A stretch of DNA of 6,518 nt, from assembly GCA_021775795.1 (NCBI GenBank), contig JAJFHB010000350.1:1-6518 (forward strand), written 5' to 3'. Source of the DNA: Hyphomicrobiales bacterium (GTDB lineage Bacteria > Pseudomonadota > Alphaproteobacteria > Rhizobiales > JAJFHB01). The stretch's first letter is position 1. Each line of letters opens with the position of its first letter. Below are positions 1 through 6,361 of the stretch, one piece after another. The notes below the pieces were generated by a model. It saw nothing but the letters and a program-made list of their open reading frames with translations. It had not been told where the DNA came from and ran no database searches. The translations under genes and the position numbers were made by a program.

Positions 1-749
1 AGATAATCCAGTGCCGGACCGATGAACGGTTCGACACTGCTCCAGAAAAACTCCGGATATTTTTCGGTGAGGTCGGCCGGCGTGCTGTAGCCCAGCTTTT
101 CGGCTGTCCCGCATTCCTGAAATTCCGCGTAAAGACCATTGCTCTTGCGGTGATAAAACGGATCGCCCATCTGCCCGATCAGATCCGCGGCGCGCACAAG
201 GGCCCCTTCGCTTTCCGTATCCTGGTGTTCAGGTGTCTGCGGAATGGGAAAACGGGTCATCTCAATGAGGTCAGCAATGCGTTTCTCATCAATGTAATCA
301 GAATCCGCAAAACGCTCCATTACATACATCTTTCCGCGATCCACATGATGTGCTGTCAAAAACGCATCTGAGGCACCCCGCGCCGGTGTGATCATGTCAC
401 CATCGGTATTGATGACGAACGAATCCCGCGTGTCCTGTTTGCAGATGCCGCGAACATAGCCAATATCGTGCACCAAAAGCGCGACGGTGAAATGCAGCCA
501 GTCCGTCGGTTTCAAAGCCTCGGAGAGAAGTCTGCCTCTGATGATCTGCTGCCCGCACATGGTCACCATCATGGTGTGATGAACATCATGATAAAGCGCG
601 TTTGAATTGCCAATGCGCTCAAGCACCAGACGCGCAGAGCCACCCAGGAAGCTGGCATATTCAGGCTGCCTGTCTCCAAAATAGAGATGGTAGGTCCGGG
701 TGAGGTAATTACCCAACTCGTCAGCGACAAGCGTAACTGGATTCAACAT
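1..749 (-). CDS. HD-domain metal-dependent phosphohydrolase-like protein (partial, C-terminus off the left edge)
   Basis: The minus-strand frame is open from an ATG at 749-747 to the window edge, giving 249 residues with no stop. The HD superfamily is recognisable: an upstream histidine cluster at about residues 54-58 (YHDVHH), the HD doublet at 94-95 in LLVHDIGY, and a late Asp at 189 in RAADLIGQMGD. In the family these residues bind one or two metal ions and hydrolyse phosphomonoesters or phosphodiesters, usually in the cytoplasm; the substrate here cannot be read. No signal peptide or membrane segment is visible. The ATG has only a weak GAAG ribosome site. An in-frame GTG at 779-777 is possible but its Shine-Dalgarno would abut it. 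The gene faces away from the rightward operon and is probably functionally separate. Homologues with this arrangement are usually annotated only as 'HD domain-containing protein'. Family call good, function unknown. Confidence 0.85.
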   Translation of the reverse strand, partial: MLNPVTLVADELGNYLTRTYHLYFGDRQPEYASFLGGSARLVLERIGNSNALYHDVHHTMMVTMCGQQIIRGRLLSEALKPTDWLHFTVALLVHDIGYVRGICKQDTRDSFVINTDGDMITPARGASDAFLTAHHVDRGKMYVMERFADSDYIDEKRIADLIEMTRFPIPQTPEHQDTESEGALVRAADLIGQMGDPFYHRKSNGLYAEFQECGTAEKLGYSTPADLTEKYPEFFWSSVEPFIGPALDY

Positions 750-784
750 GACGGCTTCACACTTCGCATCAAAACTCACCTTCC
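743..784 (-). promoter_or_regulatory. Strong Shine-Dalgarno with an 8-codon out-of-frame upstream ORF before the HD gene
   Basis: On the minus strand a good Shine-Dalgarno, GGAAGGTGAG (784-775), lies 5 bases before an ATG at 769-767. That ATG is out of frame with the HD gene and encodes only MRSVKPSC. Its TGA (745-743) overlaps the HD gene start as ATGTTGA. This geometry would allow ribosomes loaded at the strong site to terminate and reinitiate on the weakly served HD start. It may equally be a chance arrangement. Confidence 0.3.
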
Positions 785-866
785 AAGCAGCCGTTATAGC
801 ACGCCGCTTGCAACAAATCTTTGGTCGAGAAAGCTAACGCCAATTGCAGATTGGATTCAACAGCGC

Positions 867-1046
867 TCAGGCGCTTTGTCCATCGCGTCGTGAAGTCTCG
901 GCGGGTACGGATTTTGATCCTTTGCCCGAAACAGCGGCATGGGCGGCATTTTGAGATTTGAGGCTGCCAACAAAGACCCAGGACAAGATGACCACATAGA
1001 ATGTCAGCTTGGCCGAAAGCATTACGATCTTTGTCATCCAACGCAT
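867..1046 (-). CDS. Small single-span membrane or secreted protein, 59 aa, hypothetical
   Basis: I do not recognise this protein. The chosen ATG at 1046-1044 is preceded by AGAGGA with a 7-base spacer, a good ribosome site; a longer in-frame start 17 codons upstream lacks that support. The product opens with MRWMTK and has a hydrophobic stretch at about residues 14-28 (LTFYVVILSWVFVGS). An AHA/AV segment near residues 35-38 could be a signal-peptidase site, and the tail is short, polar and basic. It could be a single-pass inner-membrane protein with its tail in the periplasm, or a small exported peptide. It precedes the HD gene on the same strand by 117 bases and may share its transcript. Support is the ribosome site plus the hydrophobicity pattern only; no homology is recognised. 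Confidence 0.45.
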   Translation of the reverse strand: MRWMTKIVMLSAKLTFYVVILSWVFVGSLKSQNAAHAAVSGKGSKSVPAETSRRDGQSA

Positions 1047-1163
1047 GCAGCAGTCCTCTTGAAGCCTCTGCAATGTGACTAAAATTGTACCAAACACACC
1101 TTAACCGGACCTTAGAGAGCTTAAACTAGCTCACATTCGGCCCGAGCGACCCCTTGCGTAGCT

Positions 1164-1200
1164 GATGAATTTCCGCATCACTGCGCTGCAAAAATTCATC
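1164..1200. repeat. Perfect 9-bp inverted repeat, candidate activator binding site
   Basis: GATGAATTT (1164-1172) and AAATTCATC (1192-1200) are exact reverse complements separated by 19 bases. The centre lies about 140 bases upstream of the start predicted from the sigma-54 promoter, in the range where RpoN-dependent activators usually bind. The 28-base centre-to-centre spacing is long for one dimer and does not match the NtrC consensus. It could bind two dimers or a tetramer, or form a hairpin with a 19-base loop. The repeat is seen directly; the role is inferred. Confidence 0.45.
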
Positions 1201-1260
1201 GTTTCGTTTAACTTTGCAAAAACGACAATCATCGGCCAGGCAGGAAACTTTGCCTAACCC

Positions 1261-1288
1261 CATGGATTAACACGATATAATGTCCATG
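1261..1288 (+). promoter_or_regulatory. TATAAT element inside a CATGGA/TCCATG inverted repeat
   Basis: A perfect TATAAT (1276-1281) lies between CATGGA (1261-1266) and TCCATG (1283-1288), which are reverse complements with centres about two helical turns apart. No good -35 hexamer sits at 16-18 bases; the nearest TTG-like element is about 20 bases upstream. It may be a weak sigma-70 promoter with an operator over it, or chance. The sigma-54 element just downstream is the better promoter. Confidence 0.25.
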
Positions 1289-1296
1289 CTTGCATT

Positions 1297-1313
1297 CTGG
1301 CACGCATATTGCT
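1297..1313 (+). promoter_or_regulatory. Sigma-54 (RpoN) -24/-12 promoter for the rightward operon
   Basis: The sequence CTGGCACGCATATTGCT matches the sigma-54 consensus YTGGCACG-N4-TTGCW at every defined position. GG lies at 1299-1300 and GC at 1311-1312, with the required spacing. Transcription would start near 1324, leaving a leader of about 70 bases before the TTG start of the first ligase gene. Sigma-54 promoters need an ATP-hydrolysing enhancer-binding activator and are common in nitrogen and amine metabolism. This fits the glutamine-synthetase-like genes that follow. No activator gene is complete in the window. Confidence 0.85.
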
Positions 1314-1327
1314 CATGGTTACCAATC

Positions 1328-1370
1328 GATTAACTGCAAACAGAACTGTCAAGAAGACACGCAGTTGATC
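1328..1370 (+). promoter_or_regulatory. Stem-loop in the predicted mRNA leader
   Basis: GATTAACTGC (1328-1337) can pair with GCAGTTGATC (1361-1370) to give a 10-bp stem with one G-U pair and a 23-base loop. It begins only a few bases after the predicted sigma-54 start and ends about 9 bases before the Shine-Dalgarno. It is not a terminator because no U-run follows. It could protect the 5' end, set translation of the TTG-started gene, or at DNA level be a downstream operator. Confidence 0.4.
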
Positions 1371-1378
1371 AAGACCGC

Positions 1379-1396
1379 AGGGGAGACGGCAGGTTG
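1379..1396 (+). promoter_or_regulatory. Shine-Dalgarno that fixes the TTG start of ligase 1
   Basis: AGGGGAGA (1379-1386) places GGGGAG 8 bases before TTG at 1394. Reading back in frame from this TTG there is no ATG, GTG or TTG before the stop codon at 1331-1333. The next in-frame candidate is another TTG at 1415, without such a site. The TTG at 1394 is therefore the best-supported start. Confidence 0.75.
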
Positions 1397-2749
1397 GGTG
1401 AAACACCAGACGCATTGAGTGAAACCATCTCTGAATTGATCGCCACACTCACAGAGCGTGGCTTTGAAACTGTGCATCTTGGAATTTTCGATCTGGACGG
1501 CACCTTCCGGGAACGCCGCTTTTCCATTCCCCAGCTTCAGATTTTTCTGCAGAACGGCCCCACATTCGTGAACGTTTTGCACAAATGGGACGTTGCTGAC
1601 ACGGTCACCGGCAGCGGCCCGTTTGTCGGCGAGCCCATTGCAATGGATCCCGCCAGCACACGAGCTCATCCATTCGAGGAACATGCCGCAATCGCTGTTG
1701 CGGACTTCACCGGCACGTTTGGCAAACTATCCCCGCGGAACCTCCTCGCCGAGCAGGAACGCAAGGCAGAGAGCCTTGGGTACAAGATCAAGACCGCGCT
1801 GGAATTCGAGTTCATCGTATTGGACGAAACAGCCGTTACACTCCGCGAGAAGGGTTTTGCAGACCTCAAGTTGTTTGCCCCCGACAACAGATGCTGGTCT
1901 GGCTTGAGCGCTGCTGTTCACGCCGATCTTGTGTCCGCGCTCGATGAAACGCTCAAAATGGGAGATGTTTCCGTCTTTGCGCTCGGCATGGAACTTGGCC
2001 CCGGTTGTTTCGAAGCGACCCTTGGCGCAAAGAGTGCCATGGCGGCAGCGGATGATGCTGCATTCTTCAGGCTCTTCACCAAGGCCTTCTTCCGGCAGAA
2101 CGATCTCACCGCCTCTTTCATGTCACAACTGGGCGCAGAGTTTCCCGGGCTTTCAGGTCACGTCCATCTCTCCCTTCAGGACGAAGCGAGCGGCCGAAAT
2201 CTTTTTCATGATCCCGATGCTGAAAACGGCATGAGCGATCTGTTTCGTCACTTTACAGCTGGCATTGCCCATTTGACCGGAGACATGCTTGCGTTCAGCG
2301 CTCACACCGTCAATGCCTACCGCCGTCTCACGCCGGGAAACTGGGCGCCGCGTACCGCCAGTTGGGCGCTGCAGAATTATGCCGCAGCAATCCGCATTGT
2401 TCCGGGACCGGAGACCGCCTGCCGGCTTGAGTATCGCCTGCCCAGCGCTGACACCAACCCGCACCTGACGCTGGCATTTATGATCGCCGCAGGGCTTTGG
2501 GGCATCGAAACCAAGGCAGAATTGCCACCGCCCATGGAAGGTGGAGGACCGGATGAAACTCCTGACGGGATCCCTCTTCCGCACGATTTGTGGGAAGCCA
2601 TCGACCGCCTGGAAGGCAGTAGCCTCGCGGCCGAGCTGATGGGTGCAGAATTTGTTGACTATTTTGTCGCCTCAAGACGGCACGAAGAAATCACGCTCAG
2701 AAAGCAAGTGAGTGCGCAGGAACGCCAGCGTTATCTGGAAATTTCATAA
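1394..2749 (+). CDS. Glutamine-synthetase-family gamma-glutamyl ligase 1 (451 aa, variant ATP site)
   Basis: The length and fold pattern fit glutamine-synthetase-like ligases such as PuuA, IpuC and GMAS, which use ATP to join glutamate through its gamma-carboxyl to an amine in the cytoplasm. Visible elements are an N-terminal beta-grasp-like part (about 20-105), then the catalytic domain with E137-x-E139 for metal, GPG (202-204) with E207, SGHVHLS with H256, NAYRRL (307-312) with R311, PGNWAP (314-319), R334, and R344/R348 in CRLEYR. Where bacterial glutamine synthetase has the NR motif, this protein has N328-Y329, so the Arg known as R339 in the Salmonella enzyme is replaced by Tyr. The PGNWAP loop has Trp where true glutamine synthetase has Glu327. 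The start is a TTG. It is the first gene of a sigma-54-type operon. The amine substrate is unknown, and a non-catalytic or partner-dependent role is possible. Confidence 0.88.
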   Translation: MGETPDALSETISELIATLTERGFETVHLGIFDLDGTFRERRFSIPQLQIFLQNGPTFVNVLHKWDVADTVTGSGPFVGEPIAMDPASTRAHPFEEHAAIAVADFTGTFGKLSPRNLLAEQERKAESLGYKIKTALEFEFIVLDETAVTLREKGFADLKLFAPDNRCWSGLSAAVHADLVSALDETLKMGDVSVFALGMELGPGCFEATLGAKSAMAAADDAAFFRLFTKAFFRQNDLTASFMSQLGAEFPGLSGHVHLSLQDEASGRNLFHDPDAENGMSDLFRHFTAGIAHLTGDMLAFSAHTVNAYRRLTPGNWAPRTASWALQNYAAAIRIVPGPETACRLEYRLPSADTNPHLTLAFMIAAGLWGIETKAELPPPMEGGGPDETPDGIPLPHDLWEAIDRLEGSSLAAELMGAEFVDYFVASRRHEEITLRKQVSAQERQRYLEIS

Positions 2750-2782
2750 CGCTGCACAAAAGAGCAAACTGGAGGGGAAATC

Positions 2783-4249
2783 GTGAGTGATTTAGAACAA
2801 TATATGGCAACGCCCGGCAGGGACGAACTCGTCCGCGCGGTTCGCGCAAAGATCGATGAGCTTGGCGTCGACTACATCTACTATCAATATATTTCCATCA
2901 CCGGCCGCATCATGGGCAAGGCTGTGCCTGCCCGTCACTGGGAGGCCATGGCATCGGATGGCCTGCAAACCTGGCTCGGCGGCGTCGCCAATGTTTTTGC
3001 AGACAGGCACGGCAATCTCATCGGCTTCCCGCCGAATGCGTCCGAGCTTCTGGCCCTTCCTGATCCGGAAACCTTCTGCCAGCTGCCCTGGAACAAGCGC
3101 ATGGCGCGGGTGTTCTGCACCGTGTTCTGGAGCCGCGAAGATCCAGAACATGCGGAGGAATATCTCGATTCCGACACACGTGGAAATCTGCGCCGTGTCG
3201 AAAACGACTTTCGCGCAGCCCACAACGGCATGCACATGAGAGTTGGCTGCGAGCCCGAAATGTTGTGGCTCAAGCCTGGTGAAGGCAATGAACCCTATTC
3301 GGGAACCACCAAGCCTTACGCCTACCACATCGACCAGTTCGAACAGCTCTCGGACGTCTGGCTTCGCGTCTACGATTATTCCATAGCCATGGGAATTGAC
3401 ATTATCCAGGGTGACCATGAAGACGCCCCCGGACAGGTTGAACTCAATTACACCTACGATGAAGCGTTGCGAACATCGGACCGACTGACGACCTACCGAC
3501 AGATCTGTGCGCAGGTCGCCCGCGAGTTCGGATTGATTGCGGTCTTCATGTCGAAACCCTACATGGGCATGCCGGCAAACGGCTGTCACCACAACATCTC
3601 CGTCTGGTCAGGCGGCGAGGCAAAGGTTCAGGATCTGGTTCCCGGATCCCTGCCCGGCATGGACGAGGTCTTCGCCTACACAAGCGGTGGCAAGAACGAG
3701 TTCCGCGATGAAGAACAGAAGTGGCTACCCGCAGACATCGGCCGCTATGCCCTCGGCGGCATGCTGAAACACCTTAACGCCCTCACCGCTATCGGTTCCT
3801 CCACAGTGAACTCCTATCGGCGCTTGAATGATCTGGGCATGTGGGCTCCTGTGGGTGCAAGCTGGGGCTTACAGAACCGCTCCTGTGCGGTGCGCGTATC
3901 GAGCCCTGACCGCTTTGAGTTCCGTGCAGTGGACAGCATGGTGAACCCGTATCTGATGCAGGCCGCACTTTACAAATCATTCGACGACGGCATCACCAAC
4001 AAGATCGACCCCGGTGATCCGCAAGAAAGAAACATCGCCGAGATGATGATGGCGGGTGAAGATGTAAACCGCATCCCCAACACCCTTCGTGATGCCATGG
4101 ACGCCCTGGCGCAAAGTGACGTCATCAAGTCAGCTATGCCAGGAAACCTCTACACGATTTATGATTGGTACAAGCGCGACGAATGGGAGAGGTTTATTTG
4201 GGAAGTGTCGGATTGGGATGTCAAAACCTATCTCGATTGCCTGCCCTAA
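2783..4249 (+). CDS. Glutamine-synthetase-family gamma-glutamyl ligase 2 (488 aa)
   Basis: A second, clearly divergent glutamine-synthetase-like ligase follows ligase 1 by 33 bases. GTG at 2783 is chosen because GGAGGGG (2771-2777) precedes it closely. The catalytic set looks complete: E157-x-E159 (GCEPEM), E213 and E220 (GQVELNY), H269 and N271 in GCHHNIS, R347 in NSYRRL, N365-R366, R371, and R377/R381 in DRFEFR. The usual 'TPG' before the WAP loop is replaced by NDLGMWAP (349-356), again without the Glu of true glutamine synthetase. At 488 residues it is longer than the usual 440-470, with extra length between the metal motifs and around 290-315. Expected reaction: ATP-dependent gamma-glutamylation of an amine or ammonia; the substrate cannot be read. 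It may act alone, after ligase 1, or in a mixed oligomer with it. Confidence 0.9.
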   Translation: MSDLEQYMATPGRDELVRAVRAKIDELGVDYIYYQYISITGRIMGKAVPARHWEAMASDGLQTWLGGVANVFADRHGNLIGFPPNASELLALPDPETFCQLPWNKRMARVFCTVFWSREDPEHAEEYLDSDTRGNLRRVENDFRAAHNGMHMRVGCEPEMLWLKPGEGNEPYSGTTKPYAYHIDQFEQLSDVWLRVYDYSIAMGIDIIQGDHEDAPGQVELNYTYDEALRTSDRLTTYRQICAQVAREFGLIAVFMSKPYMGMPANGCHHNISVWSGGEAKVQDLVPGSLPGMDEVFAYTSGGKNEFRDEEQKWLPADIGRYALGGMLKHLNALTAIGSSTVNSYRRLNDLGMWAPVGASWGLQNRSCAVRVSSPDRFEFRAVDSMVNPYLMQAALYKSFDDGITNKIDPGDPQERNIAEMMMAGEDVNRIPNTLRDAMDALAQSDVIKSAMPGNLYTIYDWYKRDEWERFIWEVSDWDVKTYLDCLP

Positions 4250-4275
4250 ACGAGGCCTGCTGCAGGAGAAGAAAA

Positions 4276-5142
4276 ATGTTGACGCTGTCTGACACGCAAG
4301 TTGAGCAATTCAGGAATGACGGCCTGTTGATCTGCGACGGGCTGCTTGATGATCCAACCATTGAGCAATTGCGAGCACGTTTTGAAAAACTCTTCCGTGG
4401 CGAATTTGAAACAGGCGTCCTGCCGGACGAAGTTAACTGGCAGGACGGCCGGAGCGATGAAAGCCTCACACGCCAGATCTGTAACGGCTGGAAAGCCGAC
4501 CGGACCATTGCAAGCGTCGTATTTCGGGAAGACTTCGGACGCGCCATTGCCCAACTGATGGATTGGCCTGGAACCCGCGTCATGATCGACAACGTTCTGT
4601 GGAAGCCTGTGGGTGCACGCTCACTGGGTTTCCATCAGGACAACGCCTACCTTCACTGGTTTGACCCGGGCACGCTTTGCAGCCTCTGGATGGCACTTGA
4701 TGATACCGCGGTGGAAACAGGCGCGATGGAATTGGTCCGGGGTTCTCACAAGTGGCATCATTCAAAACCTGAAGGTGAGTTTCACGGACCGGAAGAGTAT
4801 CGGGCCTCGATGCAAACTGCTGCCACCAAGGAAGGTGTGGAGCCCGACATCGTCTACGTTGCCGTCAAAAAGGGCGGTGGTTCCATTCATCATGGCTGGA
4901 CCTGGCACGGCTCTGGACCCAACACCGGCACCCAGCCGCGGCGTTCTGTGGTTTTGCACGCCATGTCGTCAGAAGCGCGCTACAATCCCGACGGCTTCGG
5001 CACTGGAACAGGGCCGATTTATTGCCGCTACAAGCGCTTCGGCAGCAATGACATTGACGAAAGTTTCTTCCCCATCATTTATCGAAATGACGGATACCGA
5101 ACACCCGGGATAGATGAATTCTGCAACAACGAGGCAAGCTGA
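4276..5142 (+). CDS. PhyH-family Fe(II)/2-oxoglutarate-dependent dioxygenase (288 aa)
   Basis: This belongs to the phytanoyl-CoA dioxygenase (PhyH) family of non-haem iron enzymes, which hydroxylate an unactivated carbon while converting 2-oxoglutarate to succinate and CO2. The facial triad is visible: H120-x-D122 in GFHQDNAY and distal H211 in WTWHGSGPN, followed by R222/R223, which would bind 2-oxoglutarate. The segment LWMALDD...GAMELVRGSHKW (about 138-160) is typical of the family. The protein is full length, with no signal peptide. ATG at 4276 is chosen because AGGAGA (4264-4269) lies 6 bases before it; an earlier in-frame ATG at 4165 lies inside ligase 2 and lacks a comparable site. It starts 26 bases after ligase 2, so it is probably co-transcribed. 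The ectoine hydroxylase signature is absent. The substrate is unknown; a gamma-glutamylated amine or the parent amine is the contextual guess. Confidence 0.9.
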   Translation: MLTLSDTQVEQFRNDGLLICDGLLDDPTIEQLRARFEKLFRGEFETGVLPDEVNWQDGRSDESLTRQICNGWKADRTIASVVFREDFGRAIAQLMDWPGTRVMIDNVLWKPVGARSLGFHQDNAYLHWFDPGTLCSLWMALDDTAVETGAMELVRGSHKWHHSKPEGEFHGPEEYRASMQTAATKEGVEPDIVYVAVKKGGGSIHHGWTWHGSGPNTGTQPRRSVVLHAMSSEARYNPDGFGTGTGPIYCRYKRFGSNDIDESFFPIIYRNDGYRTPGIDEFCNNEAS

Positions 5143-6361
5143 AATAGGTACGATGGAAACCCTTCTGGCAACAGACAATGTGATGACGGAAGCCGAGCGC
5201 CTGCTCGCGGAAGCGCCGGTGCTTTACGACGTCGTCAGCCATAATGGTCAGATACTGTTCGCCAATGAAAAGCAGGAAACCGCTCTGGGATACAAGACCG
5301 GCGCATTAGCAGGGTCCGGTATTGAAAAGATCTATCCAAAAGGCAGCCGCAAGGAACTGGAGCGGTTGTTTTCTGAAGCAACCGCTGGGACCGAGATTGA
5401 ATTCGTCACCCTGGCCTTGCGCCAACGCGACCGCAGCCTCGTCGACATTGCCGCAAACATAAATTTTTTTGAAGACGCCAATCATGGCCTTTGCGCCCGT
5501 TTGGTGAAATTTCGGCTCGGCAATCTGATAAAGCGCCTGGATGTAATTGAGCGCGAAAACGAAGTGCTCTCAAGCATCACCGAAACGGCGCGCGATGCGA
5601 CCTGGTGCATTGAATTCGTGGAGCCTGTCGACCTCACCGCCCCGGACCGCGAGATCATCCGCCAGGTGTTCGAAAACGCCTGCTTCTGGCGTTACTGCAA
5701 TGATGCCATGGCGCATCTTTATCACTTGCCCTCCGACCTCATTTTCAACGAACAGGACGTGCGGGATGTCTTTCCGCGCAATGCGGCAAATGAAAGTTTT
5801 GTCCAGGAACTGCTAGACCACAACTTCCGTCTCGACAGCGCACCATCCCTCGATCAGAGCTACGAAGGCGACAGCGTGACGGCGGAAAATGACGTTCGCG
5901 CGCACATTTTGCACGGTCAGTTGCACCGCATGTGGGGCACGGTGCGGGATGTAAGCAGGCAGAAGAGACGCGAACGCGCCCTGCTCGATCAGGCAAGCGT
6001 TGCCCTTGATGTCCTGACAGCTACTCCAGACCCCATCATTGTCATTGACGACGAATTGAGGATTGAAGCAGCAAACCCCGCCGTGGAGTGGTGCTTCGGC
6101 TGGCCGGTCGACAAGGTTTTGGGATTGATGCTGACGGACTTTGCCGAGTTCAGCACTTCCGACCTGCACATGTTGAAACGTGCCGGCCCCGGGAAGCAGG
6201 GATGTATTTTATATGCGCAGGTAATCTGCAGTGACGGTCGCCGGCTTGGTTGTGACGTTCATGCCGCAGAAATTACCGATGCAGGCGCTCGCGGCAGATT
6301 GGTCCTCGCGGTTCGCACCGATACGATGGCAGCAGCACGTCGCAGCGGAGGGGCATTATGA
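5114..6361 (+). CDS. Three-PAS-domain sensory protein without a visible output domain (about 415 aa)
   Basis: The protein appears to be PAS-like modules joined by short helices. PAS 1 spans about 27-138 (VVSHNGQILFANEKQ at its core) and is followed by a coiled-coil-like linker (about 139-155, RLDVIERENEVL). A second PAS-like segment spans about 156-283 and ends in GTVRDVSRQKRRERAL, a typical PAS C-terminal cap and signalling helix. PAS 3 spans about 292-403 (PDPIIVIDDELRIEAANPA). The middle segment has C165, C190 and C195 within a Trp/Cys/Asn-rich stretch. No histidine kinase, AAA+, GGDEF/EAL, helix-turn-helix or membrane segment is seen, so it probably signals by protein contact. Start is uncertain: ATG 5114 overlaps the dioxygenase gene by 29 bases, while ATG 5153 (AGG four bases before) would leave a 10-base gap; both have weak ribosome sites. 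The stop overlaps the next gene as ATGA, so the two are translationally coupled. Confidence 0.8.
   Translation: MNSATTRQAEIGTMETLLATDNVMTEAERLLAEAPVLYDVVSHNGQILFANEKQETALGYKTGALAGSGIEKIYPKGSRKELERLFSEATAGTEIEFVTLALRQRDRSLVDIAANINFFEDANHGLCARLVKFRLGNLIKRLDVIERENEVLSSITETARDATWCIEFVEPVDLTAPDREIIRQVFENACFWRYCNDAMAHLYHLPSDLIFNEQDVRDVFPRNAANESFVQELLDHNFRLDSAPSLDQSYEGDSVTAENDVRAHILHGQLHRMWGTVRDVSRQKRRERALLDQASVALDVLTATPDPIIVIDDELRIEAANPAVEWCFGWPVDKVLGLMLTDFAEFSTSDLHMLKRAGPGKQGCILYAQVICSDGRRLGCDVHAAEITDAGARGRLVLAVRTDTMAAARRSGGAL

Larger units (their letters stand above)
1047..1393. promoter_or_regulatory. Divergent intergenic regulatory region
   Basis: This 347-base stretch separates the leftward small ORF from the rightward operon and holds no convincing gene. 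From left to right it contains AT-rich TTAA-type motifs near 1101-1124, a 9-bp inverted repeat (1164-1200), a 6-bp inverted repeat around a TATAAT (1261-1288), a consensus sigma-54 promoter (1297-1313), a leader stem (1328-1370) and a strong ribosome site (1379-1386). I saw no clear IHF consensus between the upstream repeat and the sigma-54 promoter, and no riboswitch I can name. Confidence 0.7.

Noticed and set aside
861..876. Hairpin AGCGC-TCAG-GCGCT at the end of the small ORF as a terminator
   Set aside because: The stem is only 5 bp, straddles the stop codon and has no U-run on the minus strand.
687..893. Plus-strand 68-residue frame across the HD gene start
   Set aside because: It is antisense to the HD gene, has no domain, and no ribosome site was noted for it.
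769..1041. 90-residue minus-strand frame overlapping the small membrane ORF
   Set aside because: It has no ribosome site before its ATG and no recognisable domain, while the overlapping 59-residue frame has a good site and a clear hydrophobic segment.
1101..1334. CtrA-like sites TTAA-N7-TTAG (1101-1115) and TTAC-N7-TTAAC (1319-1334)
   Set aside because: Each misses the consensus by one base. Such near matches are expected in an AT-richer intergenic region, and nothing in the genes suggests cell-cycle control.
2792..3592. 266-residue minus-strand open frame inside ligase 2
   Set aside because: It is antisense to a gene with complete catalytic motifs and shows no recognisable domain; it is a compositional shadow.
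4165..4275. N-terminal extension of the dioxygenase from ATG 4165
   Set aside because: It lies within the ligase 2 coding region and lacks a ribosome site comparable to AGGAGA before 4276; the PhyH-like sequence begins after 4276.
1..5142. PhyH dioxygenase plus HD protein as a PhnY/PhnZ- or TmpA/TmpB-like phosphonate pathway
   Set aside because: The HD protein is on the other strand, about 3.5 kb from the dioxygenase gene, and its HD region (YHDVHH...LLVHDIGY) does not resemble the PhnZ pattern as I know it. No other phosphonate gene is present.
4276..5142. Ectoine hydroxylase (EctD) identity for the dioxygenase
   Set aside because: The HxD region reads FHQDNAYLHW rather than the EctD signature, and no ectoine genes are nearby.
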